A DNA stretch of 64,000 nucleotides from PALSA-600 sp037142875. Lineage in GTDB: Bacteria > Actinomycetota > Thermoleophilia > Gaiellales > Gaiellaceae. How positions within the stretch are numbered: the first letter of the stretch is position 1; each line of letters starts with the position of its first letter. The stretch spans positions 62,001 to 126,000 of the forward strand of contig JBAWZV010000003.1 in the NCBI GenBank assembly GCA_037142875.1. Reading direction: 5' to 3'. Below, one piece after another: positions 18,445-27,241 of this stretch. The notes under the pieces are model-generated. The model saw only the letters and a list, made by a program, of their open reading frames with translations. It ran no database searches and had not been told where the DNA came from. A program made the translations under genes and the position numbers.

Positions 18445-19478
18445 TGCTCGAGCGCGCGGCGCCGGTCGTCTGCAGCCAGCGCGTCGGTGAACTTCTCGAG
18501 GTCGCCAGCGAGCACATCCTGCAGGCGGCCGTCGACACCGACCCGGTGATCGGTGACGCGATCCTGCGGAAAGTTGTATGTCCTGATCTTCTCGGCGCGC
18601 TCGCCGCTTCCGACCTGCGCCTTGCGGGCCGCGGCCTGCTCGGCGGCCCGGCGCTCGCGCTCGGCCTCGTAGACCCGGGCACGGAGCACCCGCATCGCCT
18701 TCTCGCGGTTCTGCAGCTGCGAGCGCTCGTCCTGCATCGCAACGACGATCCCGGTCGGCACGTGGGTGATGCGGACGGCCGAGTCGGTCGTGTTGACGGA
18801 CTGGCCGCCAGGCCCCGACGAGCGGTAGACGTCGATCTTCAGGTCGCTCTCGTGCACCTCAACGTCGACATCCTCGGCCTCCGGCATGACGGCCACCGTC
18901 GCGGTCGAGGTGTGGATCCGCCCCTGCGACTCCGTCTCCGGGACGCGCTGGACGCGGTGGGTTCCGCCCTCGTACTTGAAGACGGAATACGCGCCCTCGC
19001 CCTTGATCGCATACGTCGCCTCCTTGATTCCGCCGCCCTCGGTGGGGCTGATCTCTATCTCCTCCCACTTGAAGCGGCGCTGCTCGGCGTAGCGCTGAAG
19101 CATCCGCGCGAGGTCTCCCGCCCACAGGGCCGCCTCGTCGCCACCGACGCCCTGACGCACCTCGATGATCACGTCCTTGTCGTCGGCCGGGTCGCGCGCA
19201 ACGAGCGAGACCTTCAGCTCGTCCTCGAGCCTCGCAACCTCCCCCTCGTACTCGGCGACAAAGTCGGAGAGCTCCGAGTCGTTGCGAGCCGCGTCAAGAT
19301 CGGACTTCGCGGCGAGCCAGAACTGCGCGAGCTGGAACGACGCCTCGAGCGCCTTCAAGCGGCGGCCCACGTCGGCCGCCTCCCGGCGATCGTTGTACAC
19401 GGAGGGGTCGGCGCGCCGCTCCTGCAGCTCGTTGTAGGAACGGATGAGCTCCTCGACGAGTCTGTCCAGCGCGGCCAT
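18441..19478 (-). CDS. prfA: Peptide chain release factor 1
   Basis: 345 aa. It terminates translation at UAA and UAG. The GGQ loop is in SSGPGGQSVNTTDSAVRITH, and the tripeptide that reads the stop codon is P-E-T in VQRVPETESQGRIHTS, the RF1 class. The start is taken at 19478 (MAALDRLVEELI), where homologs begin; ATGs at 19499 and a GTG-type start at 19517 give N-terminal extensions without family support. Confidence 0.97.
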   Translation of the reverse strand: MAALDRLVEELIRSYNELQERRADPSVYNDRREAADVGRRLKALEASFQLAQFWLAAKSDLDAARNDSELSDFVAEYEGEVARLEDELKVSLVARDPADDKDVIIEVRQGVGGDEAALWAGDLARMLQRYAEQRRFKWEEIEISPTEGGGIKEATYAIKGEGAYSVFKYEGGTHRVQRVPETESQGRIHTSTATVAVMPEAEDVDVEVHESDLKIDVYRSSGPGGQSVNTTDSAVRITHVPTGIVVAMQDERSQLQNREKAMRVLRARVYEAERERRAAEQAAARKAQVGSGERAEKIRTYNFPQDRVTDHRVGVDGRLQDVLAGDLEKFTDALAADDRRRALEQ

Positions 19479-19533
19479 CCGGCGCAGGGTAGCGGCCATC
19501 CGGCCCCCGACACGCATGTCTTCGCGCTCCAGA

Positions 19534-19539
19534 TACGAT
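19534..19539 (+). promoter_or_regulatory. Putative -10 element of the first tandem sulfotransferase gene
   Basis: TACGAT (TAnnnT) lies 9 nt before the ATG at 19549, with no Shine-Dalgarno sequence between. This spacing predicts a transcript starting at or within a few bases of the start codon. Confidence 0.4.
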
Positions 19540-19548
19540 CGCTGACCG

Positions 19549-20349
19549 ATGTCACGTGCCCCGATCGACTATCTCTACCGCAAGAAGAACCGTGCAAGGA
19601 AGCGGCTCGCCCGCGCCTACGACGAGCGGTTCCGCAAGCTCGTGCCGGCACCACCGGACGTCGTCGGCGTTGGGGTGCAGAAGTGCGGCTCGTCGTGGTG
19701 GTTCGAGCTGGTCAGAAGACATCCCGGGGTCTGGAGCCCGAACTACTTCAAGAAGGACCGGCACTTCTTCGACGAGCTCGACGGCACCGCGCCGGACGAC
19801 CTTGATGTTGCTGCGTACCACCGCCTGTTCGCCCGTCCGGCCGGAACGCTCGCCGCTGAATGGACAGCGGAGTACCTGTATGACCCGTGGACGCCGCCGC
19901 TTCTTGCGCGGGCGGCCCCGAACGCGAAGATCCTCGTGTCGCTCCGCGACCCGGTAAGCCGGTGGGTCTCCGGCCACGCGTTCGAGCGACGTCGAGGCGT
20001 GTTCGGGCCCGGCGAGCTCGAGCAGGAGGTGTTCAGCCGCGGGCTCTACGCCGACCAGCTCGAACGGCTCTACGAGTCGTTCGAGCCTGCCCGTGTCCTC
20101 GTGCTGCAGTACGAGCAGAACGTCCGCGACACGGCCGGGCAGCTCCGTCGGACGTACGAGTTCCTCGGTCTTGAGCCGACCTGGCTCCCCGACGAGGTCG
20201 ACAAGCGCGTCAACGCAACCACGTGGGACTACCCGAAGATTGCCGAGGAGGAGCGCGACGAGCTCGTTGAGCGCTACCGGCCGCAGCTCGCCCGGTTGGA
20301 GCGGCTGCTCCCCGACTTCGACTTCTCGCTCTGGCCGTCTGCGCGATGA
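19549..20349 (+). CDS. Sulfotransferase-family protein (tandem copy 1)
   Basis: 266 aa. The PAPS-binding loop is in VGVGVQKCGSSWWFELVRRHP (Q44-W50 region), and the 3'-phosphate segment is LVSLRDPVSRWVSGHAF. The C-terminal half contains SRGLYADQLERL and ends DFSLWPS, features shared with the next gene. The product probably sulfates a sugar on the cell surface; no signal peptide is seen, so it acts in the cytoplasm. It is divergent from prfA and unrelated to it in function. Confidence 0.8.
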   Translation: MSRAPIDYLYRKKNRARKRLARAYDERFRKLVPAPPDVVGVGVQKCGSSWWFELVRRHPGVWSPNYFKKDRHFFDELDGTAPDDLDVAAYHRLFARPAGTLAAEWTAEYLYDPWTPPLLARAAPNAKILVSLRDPVSRWVSGHAFERRRGVFGPGELEQEVFSRGLYADQLERLYESFEPARVLVLQYEQNVRDTAGQLRRTYEFLGLEPTWLPDEVDKRVNATTWDYPKIAEEERDELVERYRPQLARLERLLPDFDFSLWPSAR

Positions 20350-20371
20350 CCCTCGCCGGCCCGCCGACCCT

Positions 20372-21175
20372 GTGACCGAAGCAGGAACGATCGCGCGTCT
20401 CCACCGCCGAGCCTGGCAGGCGCGCAAGCGTGCCACCCGGGTTTTCGACGAACGCTTCCGTCGCCTCGAAACCGGACCACCGGACTTTGTCGGCGTCGGT
20501 GCCCAGCGGTCTGGCACGAGCCGCTGGCAGCGGTTGATCCGCGAGCATCCGGGCGTCTGGTCGCCGATCTACGCGTCGAAGGAGCGTCACTTCTTCGACG
20601 CGCTCGCAGCGACGGCTCCTGGTGACATTGCCCCGGCTGCCTACCACCGCCTCTTCCGCCGCCCTCCCGGGCAGATCATGGGCGAGTGGACGACCGAGTA
20701 CATGTTCCATCCGTGGGCTCTCCCCCAGCTTGCCGCCGTCGCACCCGACGCCCGCCTGCTCGTGCTGCTACGCGACCCGGTCGACCGATACGCGTCCGGC
20801 CGCGGGTTCTACCTCCACCGTGGCGAGACGGACCTCGCAGCGATCGAGGAGAAGTCGTTCGCCCGCGGTCTCTACGCCGACCAGCTCGACCGCGTGTTTG
20901 CGCACTACGCACGCGACCGGGTGCTCGTCCTGCAGTATGAGCGCTGCTCGCGTGACGCGAAGGGCGAGCTTCGACGGACGTATCGGTTCCTCGGGCTTGA
21001 CGACAGCTTCCTCCCCGCAGACCTCGACAGCCGCGTGAACGCGACGCGATGGGCGAACGCCGGGCTGCAAAGGAGCGAGCAGGCGGATCTCAACGAGCGC
21101 TACCGGCCCCAGCTCGAACGTCTCGAGAGCCTTCTTCCGGAGTTCGACTTCTCGCTCTGGCCCTCGACGGGATGA
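20372..21175 (+). CDS. Sulfotransferase-family protein (tandem copy 2)
   Basis: 267 aa from the GTG at 20372. The PAPS loop is GVGAQRSGTSRWQRLIREHP and the 3'-phosphate segment LVLLRDPVDRYASGRGF. It is a clear paralog of copy 1 along its whole length: both share HPGVWSP, RHFFD, AAYHRLF, ARGLYADQL, RVLVLQYE, RVNATxW and a DFSLWPS end. They differ at residues around the substrate side (for example WWFEL versus RWQRL). The gap between the copies is 22 nt. The open frame extends upstream to 20093 but only inside copy 1. Confidence 0.8.
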   Translation: MTEAGTIARLHRRAWQARKRATRVFDERFRRLETGPPDFVGVGAQRSGTSRWQRLIREHPGVWSPIYASKERHFFDALAATAPGDIAPAAYHRLFRRPPGQIMGEWTTEYMFHPWALPQLAAVAPDARLLVLLRDPVDRYASGRGFYLHRGETDLAAIEEKSFARGLYADQLDRVFAHYARDRVLVLQYERCSRDAKGELRRTYRFLGLDDSFLPADLDSRVNATRWANAGLQRSEQADLNERYRPQLERLESLLPEFDFSLWPSTG

Positions 21176-21179
21176 AGCT

Positions 21180-21215
21180 GTTCTCCCGAGCCGACAGGAG
21201 CCGACTCGGGAGAAC
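21180..21215. terminator. Inverted repeat between convergent sulfotransferase and OsmC genes
   Basis: 11-bp perfect arms, GTTCTCCCGAG and CTCGGGAGAAC, flank a 14-nt loop just past the sulfotransferase stop and just past the OsmC stop on the other strand. There is no T run on either side, so it may act as a weak bidirectional terminator or an mRNA end stabiliser. Confidence 0.55.
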
Positions 21216-21227
21216 GCTCCGCTACCT

Positions 21228-21713
21228 CTACTCCTCGGCCGCGTCGTCGCCCTCGCCGGGCGTCTCCTCCGGCGGCGGAGCGAGATCGGGAAGGTCGAGA
21301 GTGATCTCGACACCCGCAAGCGCGAGGGAGACCGGGCAGCTCAGCTTGGCTCGTTCCGCAATCTCACGAATCTTCTCGTCGCTCAGCCCGTCAACGGTCA
21401 CCCGTGCGGTCAGATGCGACCGCGTGATCCCGAGACCGGTCTCGAACGAAACCTCGGCCGAGACGTTCATCTCCTCGGGCTCCCAGCCCGAGCCCACGAG
21501 ACCCGACGTGAACTGCATCGCAAAACACGACGCATGCGCCGCCGCGATCAGCTCCTCGGGGCTCGTGATGTTCGTGTCCTCGACCTCGTCGATCCGGCCG
21601 GCCCATGAGACGCCGAGCTGCGGCAACGCGCCAGTCGAGGTCGAGACGATCGTCCCGTCTCCATCGATCAAGCCACCAATCCACTCCACTTCGGCCTTGC
21701 GCACAATCGCCAC
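21228..21713 (-). CDS. OsmC-family peroxiredoxin-like protein
   Basis: 161 aa from the GTG at 21713. The two reactive cysteines are in AAHASCFAMQF and AKLSCPVSLAL, matching the OsmC/Ohr fold that reduces organic or fatty-acid hydroperoxides. The acidic C-terminal tail (PPPEETPGEGDDAAEE) is extra. The start is set by GGAGG 10 nt upstream and by its overlap with the stop of the yqhQ-like gene; the frame upstream to 21764 lies inside that gene. Confidence 0.9.
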   Translation of the reverse strand: MAIVRKAEVEWIGGLIDGDGTIVSTSTGALPQLGVSWAGRIDEVEDTNITSPEELIAAAHASCFAMQFTSGLVGSGWEPEEMNVSAEVSFETGLGITRSHLTARVTVDGLSDEKIREIAERAKLSCPVSLALAGVEITLDLPDLAPPPEETPGEGDDAAEE

Positions 21714-22627
21714 TACGCCATCACCTCCACTTGTCGATCGGCGGGGGCCAGGCGGCCCTCGCATTCCAGCACCTCACGCAGCGCCCGGATCGAGACCTCG
21801 AGCTGATCGAGTGTCGGCTCACGGGTGGTCAGCCGCTGCAACCACAGACCGGGTGCGAGCGCCGTCATCAAGACGCGATTGTCGGCGTGCTTCCCGGCAA
21901 AACGAATCAATTCGTACGCGACACCGGCGATCACCGGCAGAAGGGCGACCCGCGAGACGATGAGCCAGTACCACGCGGGACGACCAAACAGTGCAAAGAC
22001 GAAGACGCCGATCACCATCACCCAGAGCAGAAACGCCGTCCCGCAGCGTGGATGGATGAGCGAGTACCGCTGCGTGATCTCAGGCGTCAACTCCTCCCCG
22101 GCCTCGTAGGCGTTGATCGCCTTGTGCTCGGCTGCGTGGTACTGGAAGACGCGCCGAAGCGACGGGATGAAGCTGAGGATCGTCAGGTAGGCGACGAAGA
22201 CGGTGACACGGATCAGCCCCTCGACAATCACGAACCAGCCGCCGCTTGAGATGGGCAGCATGTCGGCGAGGAGCGCTGGGCCGACCTTGAAGAGCATCAG
22301 TGCGAAGCCGATTGCAACCGCAAACGAGGTGATCATGGCGGCTCTGCTGATCTCGGCGGGCTCGTCCGTGGAAGATCCCTCCTCGGCGGCCGCGTAGTTC
22401 GCGGAGATCGAGAGTGCGCGGAAGCCGATCGCGAGCGACTCGCCGAGGGCAACCACACCCCGGACGATCGGCAGGCGCATCCAGGCATGGCGCGCCATCC
22501 CGGACTCAACCGAACGGTTGAGGTATGCGATCTCTCCGTCAGGCTTGCGAACCGCGACCGCCCAGTTCCGGGGACCGCGCATCATCACGCCCTCCAGGAC
22601 GGCTTGGCCGCCGATCGCCTGCGCCAT
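21713..22627 (-). CDS. DUF1385 membrane protein, YqhQ family
   Basis: 304 aa. It begins with the family hallmark GGQAVLEGVMMRGPRNWAVA, then several membrane helices, and contains YHAAEHKAINAYEAG and HPRCGTAFLLWVMVIGVF, both diagnostic of DUF1385. The conserved His, Glu and Cys suggest a metal site, but the biochemical role is unknown. In actinobacteria and firmicutes it is often beside rpmE and prfA, as here. It is 2 nt from the L31 gene. Confidence 0.9.
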   Translation of the reverse strand: MAQAIGGQAVLEGVMMRGPRNWAVAVRKPDGEIAYLNRSVESGMARHAWMRLPIVRGVVALGESLAIGFRALSISANYAAAEEGSSTDEPAEISRAAMITSFAVAIGFALMLFKVGPALLADMLPISSGGWFVIVEGLIRVTVFVAYLTILSFIPSLRRVFQYHAAEHKAINAYEAGEELTPEITQRYSLIHPRCGTAFLLWVMVIGVFVFALFGRPAWYWLIVSRVALLPVIAGVAYELIRFAGKHADNRVLMTALAPGLWLQRLTTREPTLDQLEVSIRALREVLECEGRLAPADRQVEVMA

Positions 22628-22629
22628 TG

Positions 22630-22854
22630 CTAGTCGCCGGACGCGGCGGAGCGGTCAGCCTTCTCAAGGCGCCGCTGGAACCGTTCGACGCGACCACCGC
22701 TGTCCATCAGCTTCTGCTTGCCCGTGTAAAACGGGTGGCACTGAGAACAGACCTCGATGTTGATCTCTGCCTTCGTCGAGCGGGTCTCAAACGAGCTCCC
22801 ACACGAACAGCGGACGGCCGAGACAACGTAGTCGGGGTGAATGTCAGTCTTCAT
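22630..22854 (-). CDS. rpmE: Ribosomal protein L31, zinc-binding type
   Basis: 74 aa. It is part of the large ribosomal subunit and forms a bridge to the small one. Four cysteines at residues 16, 18, 36 and 39 (RCSCGS and VCSQCH) mark the zinc-containing form, which cells replace when zinc is low. The HPFYTGKQKLMDSGGRVERFQRR end is typical. Start overlaps the stop of the upstream dehydratase by ATGA. Confidence 0.97.
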   Translation of the reverse strand: MKTDIHPDYVVSAVRCSCGSSFETRSTKAEINIEVCSQCHPFYTGKQKLMDSGGRVERFQRRLEKADRSAASGD

Positions 22855-23765
22855 CGCCGACCCAGAATACCAGAGGCGGTCGACCCGGCGACGTTGCCGC
22901 CGCTGACAATGACAATCGGGCGCCGCGCCTCGACCTTGCCGGCGAGCAGCGCGGCGACGCCAACGGCGGCCGCTGGCTCACAGGCGAGCTTCGCCCGCGA
23001 GTACAGAAGCCGGAATGCGTCCTCGATCTCGGACTCCGTGACAAGCACGTGCTCTATACCCCGACAGATCTCCGTCGGGAGCGCGCCTGCGAATGGAGCG
23101 TTCAGACCGTCTGCGATCGACGTCGGCGACACCGGGACAGGTGCCCCGGCGGCGAGCGCCGAGTACAGAGCGGTGCTCTGTTCCGGCTCCACCGCGATGA
23201 CACGCACGCGATCGCCGATCGCCGCGACGATCCCGCTCACAAGGCCACCGCCTCCGACAGGGACAATCACGGCATCGACGTCCGGCTCGTCCTCCTCGAT
23301 CTCGAGGCCGACCGTTCCGGCGCCGGCGATCACGATCGGATCGTCGAAGGGGTGTACGAGGGTCCGTCCGGTCTCGGCAAGGAGCTCGTCGAGCCGGGTG
23401 AAGGCCTCGGCGGGCCCCAGAGCTGTGAGATCGACGGCAGCGCCGTACCCGATCGTCGCGGCGATCTTCTGCTCGGAGGCGGTGCGCCACATCACGACGA
23501 GCGCATCGACGCCCTGCTCGGCCGCCGCGTAGGCCACGGCCTGCGCGTGGTTCCCGGCGGAGATCGCGATGACCCCGACTGCCTTCTCCTCGTCGGTCAA
23601 CGTTGCCATCTTGTTGAGCGCGCCCCGCGCCTTGAACGAGCCGGTGCGCTGGAAGAGCTCGCACTTCAGCCCGGCCCCGATCGTGCGTGAGGCAAGGAGC
23701 GGCGTGCGTGGCAAGCGTCCCCCGATCCGCTCGCGGGCTGCAAGCACATCGGCGCGATCAACCAC
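22851..23765 (-). CDS. PLP-dependent threonine/serine dehydratase-like protein
   Basis: 304 aa, fold type II. The PLP lysine is Lys45 in GSFKARGALNKM, the asparagine loop is AISAGNHAQAVAYAA, and the phosphate-binding glycines are in PVGGGGLVSG. It lacks the regulatory ACT-like domain of biosynthetic IlvA, so it looks like a catabolic threonine/serine ammonia-lyase or a serine racemase. It overlaps the SpoU methyltransferase gene by 8 nt. Confidence 0.88.
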   Translation of the reverse strand: MVDRADVLAARERIGGRLPRTPLLASRTIGAGLKCELFQRTGSFKARGALNKMATLTDEEKAVGVIAISAGNHAQAVAYAAAEQGVDALVVMWRTASEQKIAATIGYGAAVDLTALGPAEAFTRLDELLAETGRTLVHPFDDPIVIAGAGTVGLEIEEDEPDVDAVIVPVGGGGLVSGIVAAIGDRVRVIAVEPEQSTALYSALAAGAPVPVSPTSIADGLNAPFAGALPTEICRGIEHVLVTESEIEDAFRLLYSRAKLACEPAAAVGVAALLAGKVEARRPIVIVSGGNVAGSTASGILGRR

Positions 23766-24483
23766 GCTGGCGCACGGCCTCGAAGAGCAGGATCCCTGCT
23801 GCCGTTGCGGCGTTCAGGCTGTCAGCGGTTCGCCCGCGGATCGGAATGGAGACCTCGGTCGTTGCGACTGCGCGCCAGGCGGCGTCGAGCCCGGTGTCTT
23901 CGGCTCCGACGAGCAATGCGGTCGGGCGCGCGAGATCGACGTCCGTGTAGAGCGTCGGCGCGTCAACCACCGCAGCGACGAGCTCGACGCCGAGGCCTCC
24001 GACGTCAGCGAGGGTCACCTCGACGACGGGGAGCGTGAACACGGCACCGGTCGATGCGCGGATCGTGTTCGGGTTCCAGATATCGGCCTCCACGTCGGCG
24101 ACGAGCAGGGCATCCGCGCCTGCGGCCTCTGCGCTCCGCGCCATTGCCCCCAGGTTGCCGGGCTTCTCAATACCGACCGACACGAGATAGAGCGAACCCC
24201 CGCGCGGGATGGCACGGTCGGGGGCTGCAACGACCGCGAGGACACCTTCCGGATCTGCGCGGTAGGCCATCTTGGCCAGAACCCGTTCGCTGACCTCCTC
24301 CCCACCGGGCCAGTCGATCAGGGCGGGAGCGACGTAGGTCGCAACAACGGTCAACCCCGCTGTCTGCGCGCGTTCGAGCTCCCTTGGCCCCTCGATCACA
24401 AACAGCCCGGTGCGGCGGCGTTCTCGGGACTTCCGTAGCCGCAAGACGTCCTTCACGCGCGGGTTGTCAACGGAGGTGATCAC
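23758..24483 (-). CDS. RNA 2'-O-methyltransferase, SpoU/TrmH family
   Basis: 241 aa. It has a short N-terminal substrate-binding domain and a SPOUT domain with the trefoil-knot motifs: motif 1 IEKPGNLGAMARSAEAAG, motif 2 LLVGAEDTGL and motif 3 IRGRTADSLNAATAAGILLFEA. The likely target is 23S rRNA or tRNA ribose; the exact nucleotide cannot be told. It is the first gene of the run that leads to OsmC. Confidence 0.92.
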   Translation of the reverse strand: MITSVDNPRVKDVLRLRKSRERRRTGLFVIEGPRELERAQTAGLTVVATYVAPALIDWPGGEEVSERVLAKMAYRADPEGVLAVVAAPDRAIPRGGSLYLVSVGIEKPGNLGAMARSAEAAGADALLVADVEADIWNPNTIRASTGAVFTLPVVEVTLADVGGLGVELVAAVVDAPTLYTDVDLARPTALLVGAEDTGLDAAWRAVATTEVSIPIRGRTADSLNAATAAGILLFEAVRQRG

Positions 24484-24582
24484 TGGGCGAATCTACCCAC
24501 ACCGACACCCGGCGCCAATGGGCGCGCCGCGCTCGACCCTTTCGAGAGGTGAGGTGGGAGCAGCCTCTGCGATCATGCGCCT

Positions 24583-25548
24583 GTGGCACAGGGGCTCTAT
24601 ATTGCGAACTCCCACCGGTGGCTACACGATGCGCTCTTTGAGCATGCGGGTGTGCCGCCCGACGGGGTCACGCTTCTGACGACACGAGCCGACGCCGACT
24701 CGATCGTCTACCTCCAGCCCCCCTGGCCCGACGCTGAAGCACCGGACAGGCTTGCGACATTCCGGCCGCGCGAGCTCCGGCGAACCTTCGTCTTCTCCCA
24801 GGACGACCGGCCGACACCGTGGGCCCCTGGGATGTACGCATCGGTCGCGAACGCACGAAACCGCGGGCACTTCACGGGCGGCTTCTACGTCCTTCCCCAT
24901 CTCCGCGACCCGGAAGGACTGACCGCCGATCTCGAGGCTGCACGCGACACGAAACCGGACCTGCTCTGGAGCTTCATGGGCACGCTGTCGACATCAACGG
25001 TACGCGGCCGACTCCTCCAAATCGACGGTCGCGGCGGGATCGTCCGTGACACCCAGCGGTTCAGTGACACCGTGCGCTGGGCCTGGAACACGACCCACCG
25101 TGATGAGGGCCGCCAAGCCTTCAGGCTCTACGCCGAGACGCTCGGACGCTCCCATTTCGTGCTCTGCCCCCGCGGACGAGGGGCGGCCACGATCCGACTC
25201 TTCGAGGCACTTCAAGCGGGGCGTTGCCCGGTCGTGATCTCGGACGACTGGCTGCCGCCTCCGTTCGTCGACTGGGAGAGCTGCAGCATCCAAGTCGCGG
25301 AGGCAGATGTGGCCCGGATTCCCGACCTTCTCGCTGAGCGAGTCGGCGAGGCCGATGAGTTGGGCCGCCGCGCACGTCAGGTGTGGGACGAGTTCTTCTC
25401 GCCGACAACACAACTGCCCACGCTCGCACGCGCCTGTGTTGAGATCGGCGAGGAGTGTCGAACAGCGCCCCGTCTTCGTCTCGCCGGCGCAGCGCTCCGT
25501 TCCCCGTCGTCGATCCGCGCCGGGGTGCGGAAGGCGACAGGCCGGTAG
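24583..25548 (+). CDS. Exostosin-like (GT47) glycosyltransferase
   Basis: 321 aa from a GTG. The C-terminal exostosin segment is clear: SHFVLCPRGRGAATIRLFEALQAGRCPVVISDDWLPPPFVDW, here split as residues around 190-230, with the nucleotide-sugar-binding Glu in RLFEAL. The N-terminus is weakly conserved. It probably adds a sugar to a surface polysaccharide, matching the sulfotransferase and FkbM genes nearby. It stands alone between two minus-strand groups; the 99 nt before it hold no obvious promoter. Confidence 0.75.
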   Translation: MAQGLYIANSHRWLHDALFEHAGVPPDGVTLLTTRADADSIVYLQPPWPDAEAPDRLATFRPRELRRTFVFSQDDRPTPWAPGMYASVANARNRGHFTGGFYVLPHLRDPEGLTADLEAARDTKPDLLWSFMGTLSTSTVRGRLLQIDGRGGIVRDTQRFSDTVRWAWNTTHRDEGRQAFRLYAETLGRSHFVLCPRGRGAATIRLFEALQAGRCPVVISDDWLPPPFVDWESCSIQVAEADVARIPDLLAERVGEADELGRRARQVWDEFFSPTTQLPTLARACVEIGEECRTAPRLRLAGAALRSPSSIRAGVRKATGR

Positions 25549-25579
25549 TCACGGGCTGCATCGACCGCCTGCGTCACGG

Positions 25580-27241
25580 TCAGGTGATCGTGTACTCCGG
25601 CCCGGAGTCACCCTCGGGCGGCGTCAGCCGTCCGCCCTTCGCCGTGATCGCGCCGCACTGGACGCAGTTCGAAGCGACGATGTCGACTGTCACCAGGCCG
25701 TCGTCCGCCGGCTGAAGCTCATACACGTGTGAAGGACACATTCGAGCCCAGAGGGTTCCGAGTTCAAGCGGCACGCGAGTGGCCAGCCTGATGTGGTTGG
25801 GCTGGTCATCGCGCGTTCGATTCCCCGACAGGAACACCGACGAGAGCTTGTCGAACGTCAGCAGGCCGTCCGGGGCCGGATACGACGCCGCGCGGGTCGT
25901 CGTGAAGATCTCGTGGGAGGCATCCGCGTCGGTCGGTGACGTCCCAGGGGGAAGGAGGCCCCTGGTCAGCGTTGCGACGCCTGCCGTGATCACTCCGCGG
26001 CGAAAGCCGCGGGCGAACCCTTGCCGCACGTTTCGAACGCGACGGAGATCGCGCCAGAGAAACGACGTCCGGAGCGACGCGTCGTAGTCGGCAAGCCGTG
26101 CGACCTCGCCTGTCGTCGTAGCCGCCCAGGCCGCCTCGGCCGCGAGCCGCCCCGACTCGACCGCGTAGTGCACGCCCTTCAGCGCCGGCACGTTGACGAG
26201 ACCGACACCGTCGCCACAGAGCAGAAGCCCTGGCGCGTGAAACGCCTTCGGCAGCGCGGCAAAGCCACCCTCGGGAATGGTCTTTGCCCCCCACGCGATC
26301 CGCTCGCCACCGGCGAAGATCGGCCGGATCGACGGATGCGTCTTGAGCTGCTGGAGGAGATCGTGGACGGAGACTCCCGCATCCCGGTAGTCGAGTCCGA
26401 CCACCATTCCGACCGTGACCATGTCGTTTCCGAGCGGGTAGATGAACGCCCCGCCGAACTCCCGGAATCGCGATTCGGGGCGAAGCGGCCACCCCATCGT
26501 GTGAATCACCCGATCGAGAGGGGCTGCGACACGCCACACCTCCTTGACCCCGAGCGCCCAGGTCTGTGGGTTGGGTCCCGCGAGATCGAATGCCTCGAGT
26601 GCCGTGAGCGTGAGGTGTCCCTGCGTCCCCTCCGCGAGTATCGTCACACGCGCACGGATCTCGCCCCCGGCCTCGAACCGCCGGAGCTCGGCGCCGTCCC
26701 GGCCCCGCCCACGATCGCCCGTGCGCACGCCGACGACCACCCCGTTCTCGACAAGCAGCTGTTGCCCGACCGTCTCCGGGATGATCGTGGCTCCGAGCTC
26801 CTCAGCTCGCTCCGCGAGAAAGCGGCCAAGCTTCGCCAGCGACACGATCTTCTTTCCGCGGTTTCGCATCGTCGGCGGGGTCGGCAGGCGCCAAGCGCGG
26901 TCGGAGGTCAGGTAGAGCACCGACTCGGAACGCACCTCCCCGTACGACGGAAACTCAACGTCACCGAGGAGCCGACTGAGCGGCCCCGGGTCGATCACGG
27001 CGCCCGACAGGAGATGCGCTCCCGGAGTCTTCCCCTGCTCGAGAACCGCCACCGGCACGTCGCCAAGACGCGTTGCAAGCTCTGGCTCGTCGGCGGTAAG
27101 CTGAGCCAGCCTGATCGCGGCCGCGAGCCCGGCGGGCCCGGCACCGACAATCAACACACCAACCTCGATCGGATCCGACTCCCGCGGCGCAGCAACCGCC
27201 TCGGAAGGCGACCATGGGGGTGGCAGGTCGCTCGGTCTCAC
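25580..27241 (-). CDS. Electron-transfer-flavoprotein:quinone oxidoreductase, FixC/ETF-QO family
   Basis: 553 aa. It passes electrons from ETF to membrane quinone. The FAD-binding GxGxxG is VLIVGAGPAGLAAAIRLAQ near residue 32, and GDGVGLVNVPALKGVHYAVESGRLAAEAA is the typical second FAD/quinone region. The C-terminal iron-sulfur domain is altered: Cys in RMCPSHVYEL and the pair in NCVQC are kept, but the last Cys of the usual CxxCxxC is Ile in CVQCGAITAKGG. It overlaps etfA by 4 nt in one operon. Confidence 0.92.
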   Translation of the reverse strand: MRPSDLPPPWSPSEAVAAPRESDPIEVGVLIVGAGPAGLAAAIRLAQLTADEPELATRLGDVPVAVLEQGKTPGAHLLSGAVIDPGPLSRLLGDVEFPSYGEVRSESVLYLTSDRAWRLPTPPTMRNRGKKIVSLAKLGRFLAERAEELGATIIPETVGQQLLVENGVVVGVRTGDRGRGRDGAELRRFEAGGEIRARVTILAEGTQGHLTLTALEAFDLAGPNPQTWALGVKEVWRVAAPLDRVIHTMGWPLRPESRFREFGGAFIYPLGNDMVTVGMVVGLDYRDAGVSVHDLLQQLKTHPSIRPIFAGGERIAWGAKTIPEGGFAALPKAFHAPGLLLCGDGVGLVNVPALKGVHYAVESGRLAAEAAWAATTTGEVARLADYDASLRTSFLWRDLRRVRNVRQGFARGFRRGVITAGVATLTRGLLPPGTSPTDADASHEIFTTTRAASYPAPDGLLTFDKLSSVFLSGNRTRDDQPNHIRLATRVPLELGTLWARMCPSHVYELQPADDGLVTVDIVASNCVQCGAITAKGGRLTPPEGDSGPEYTIT

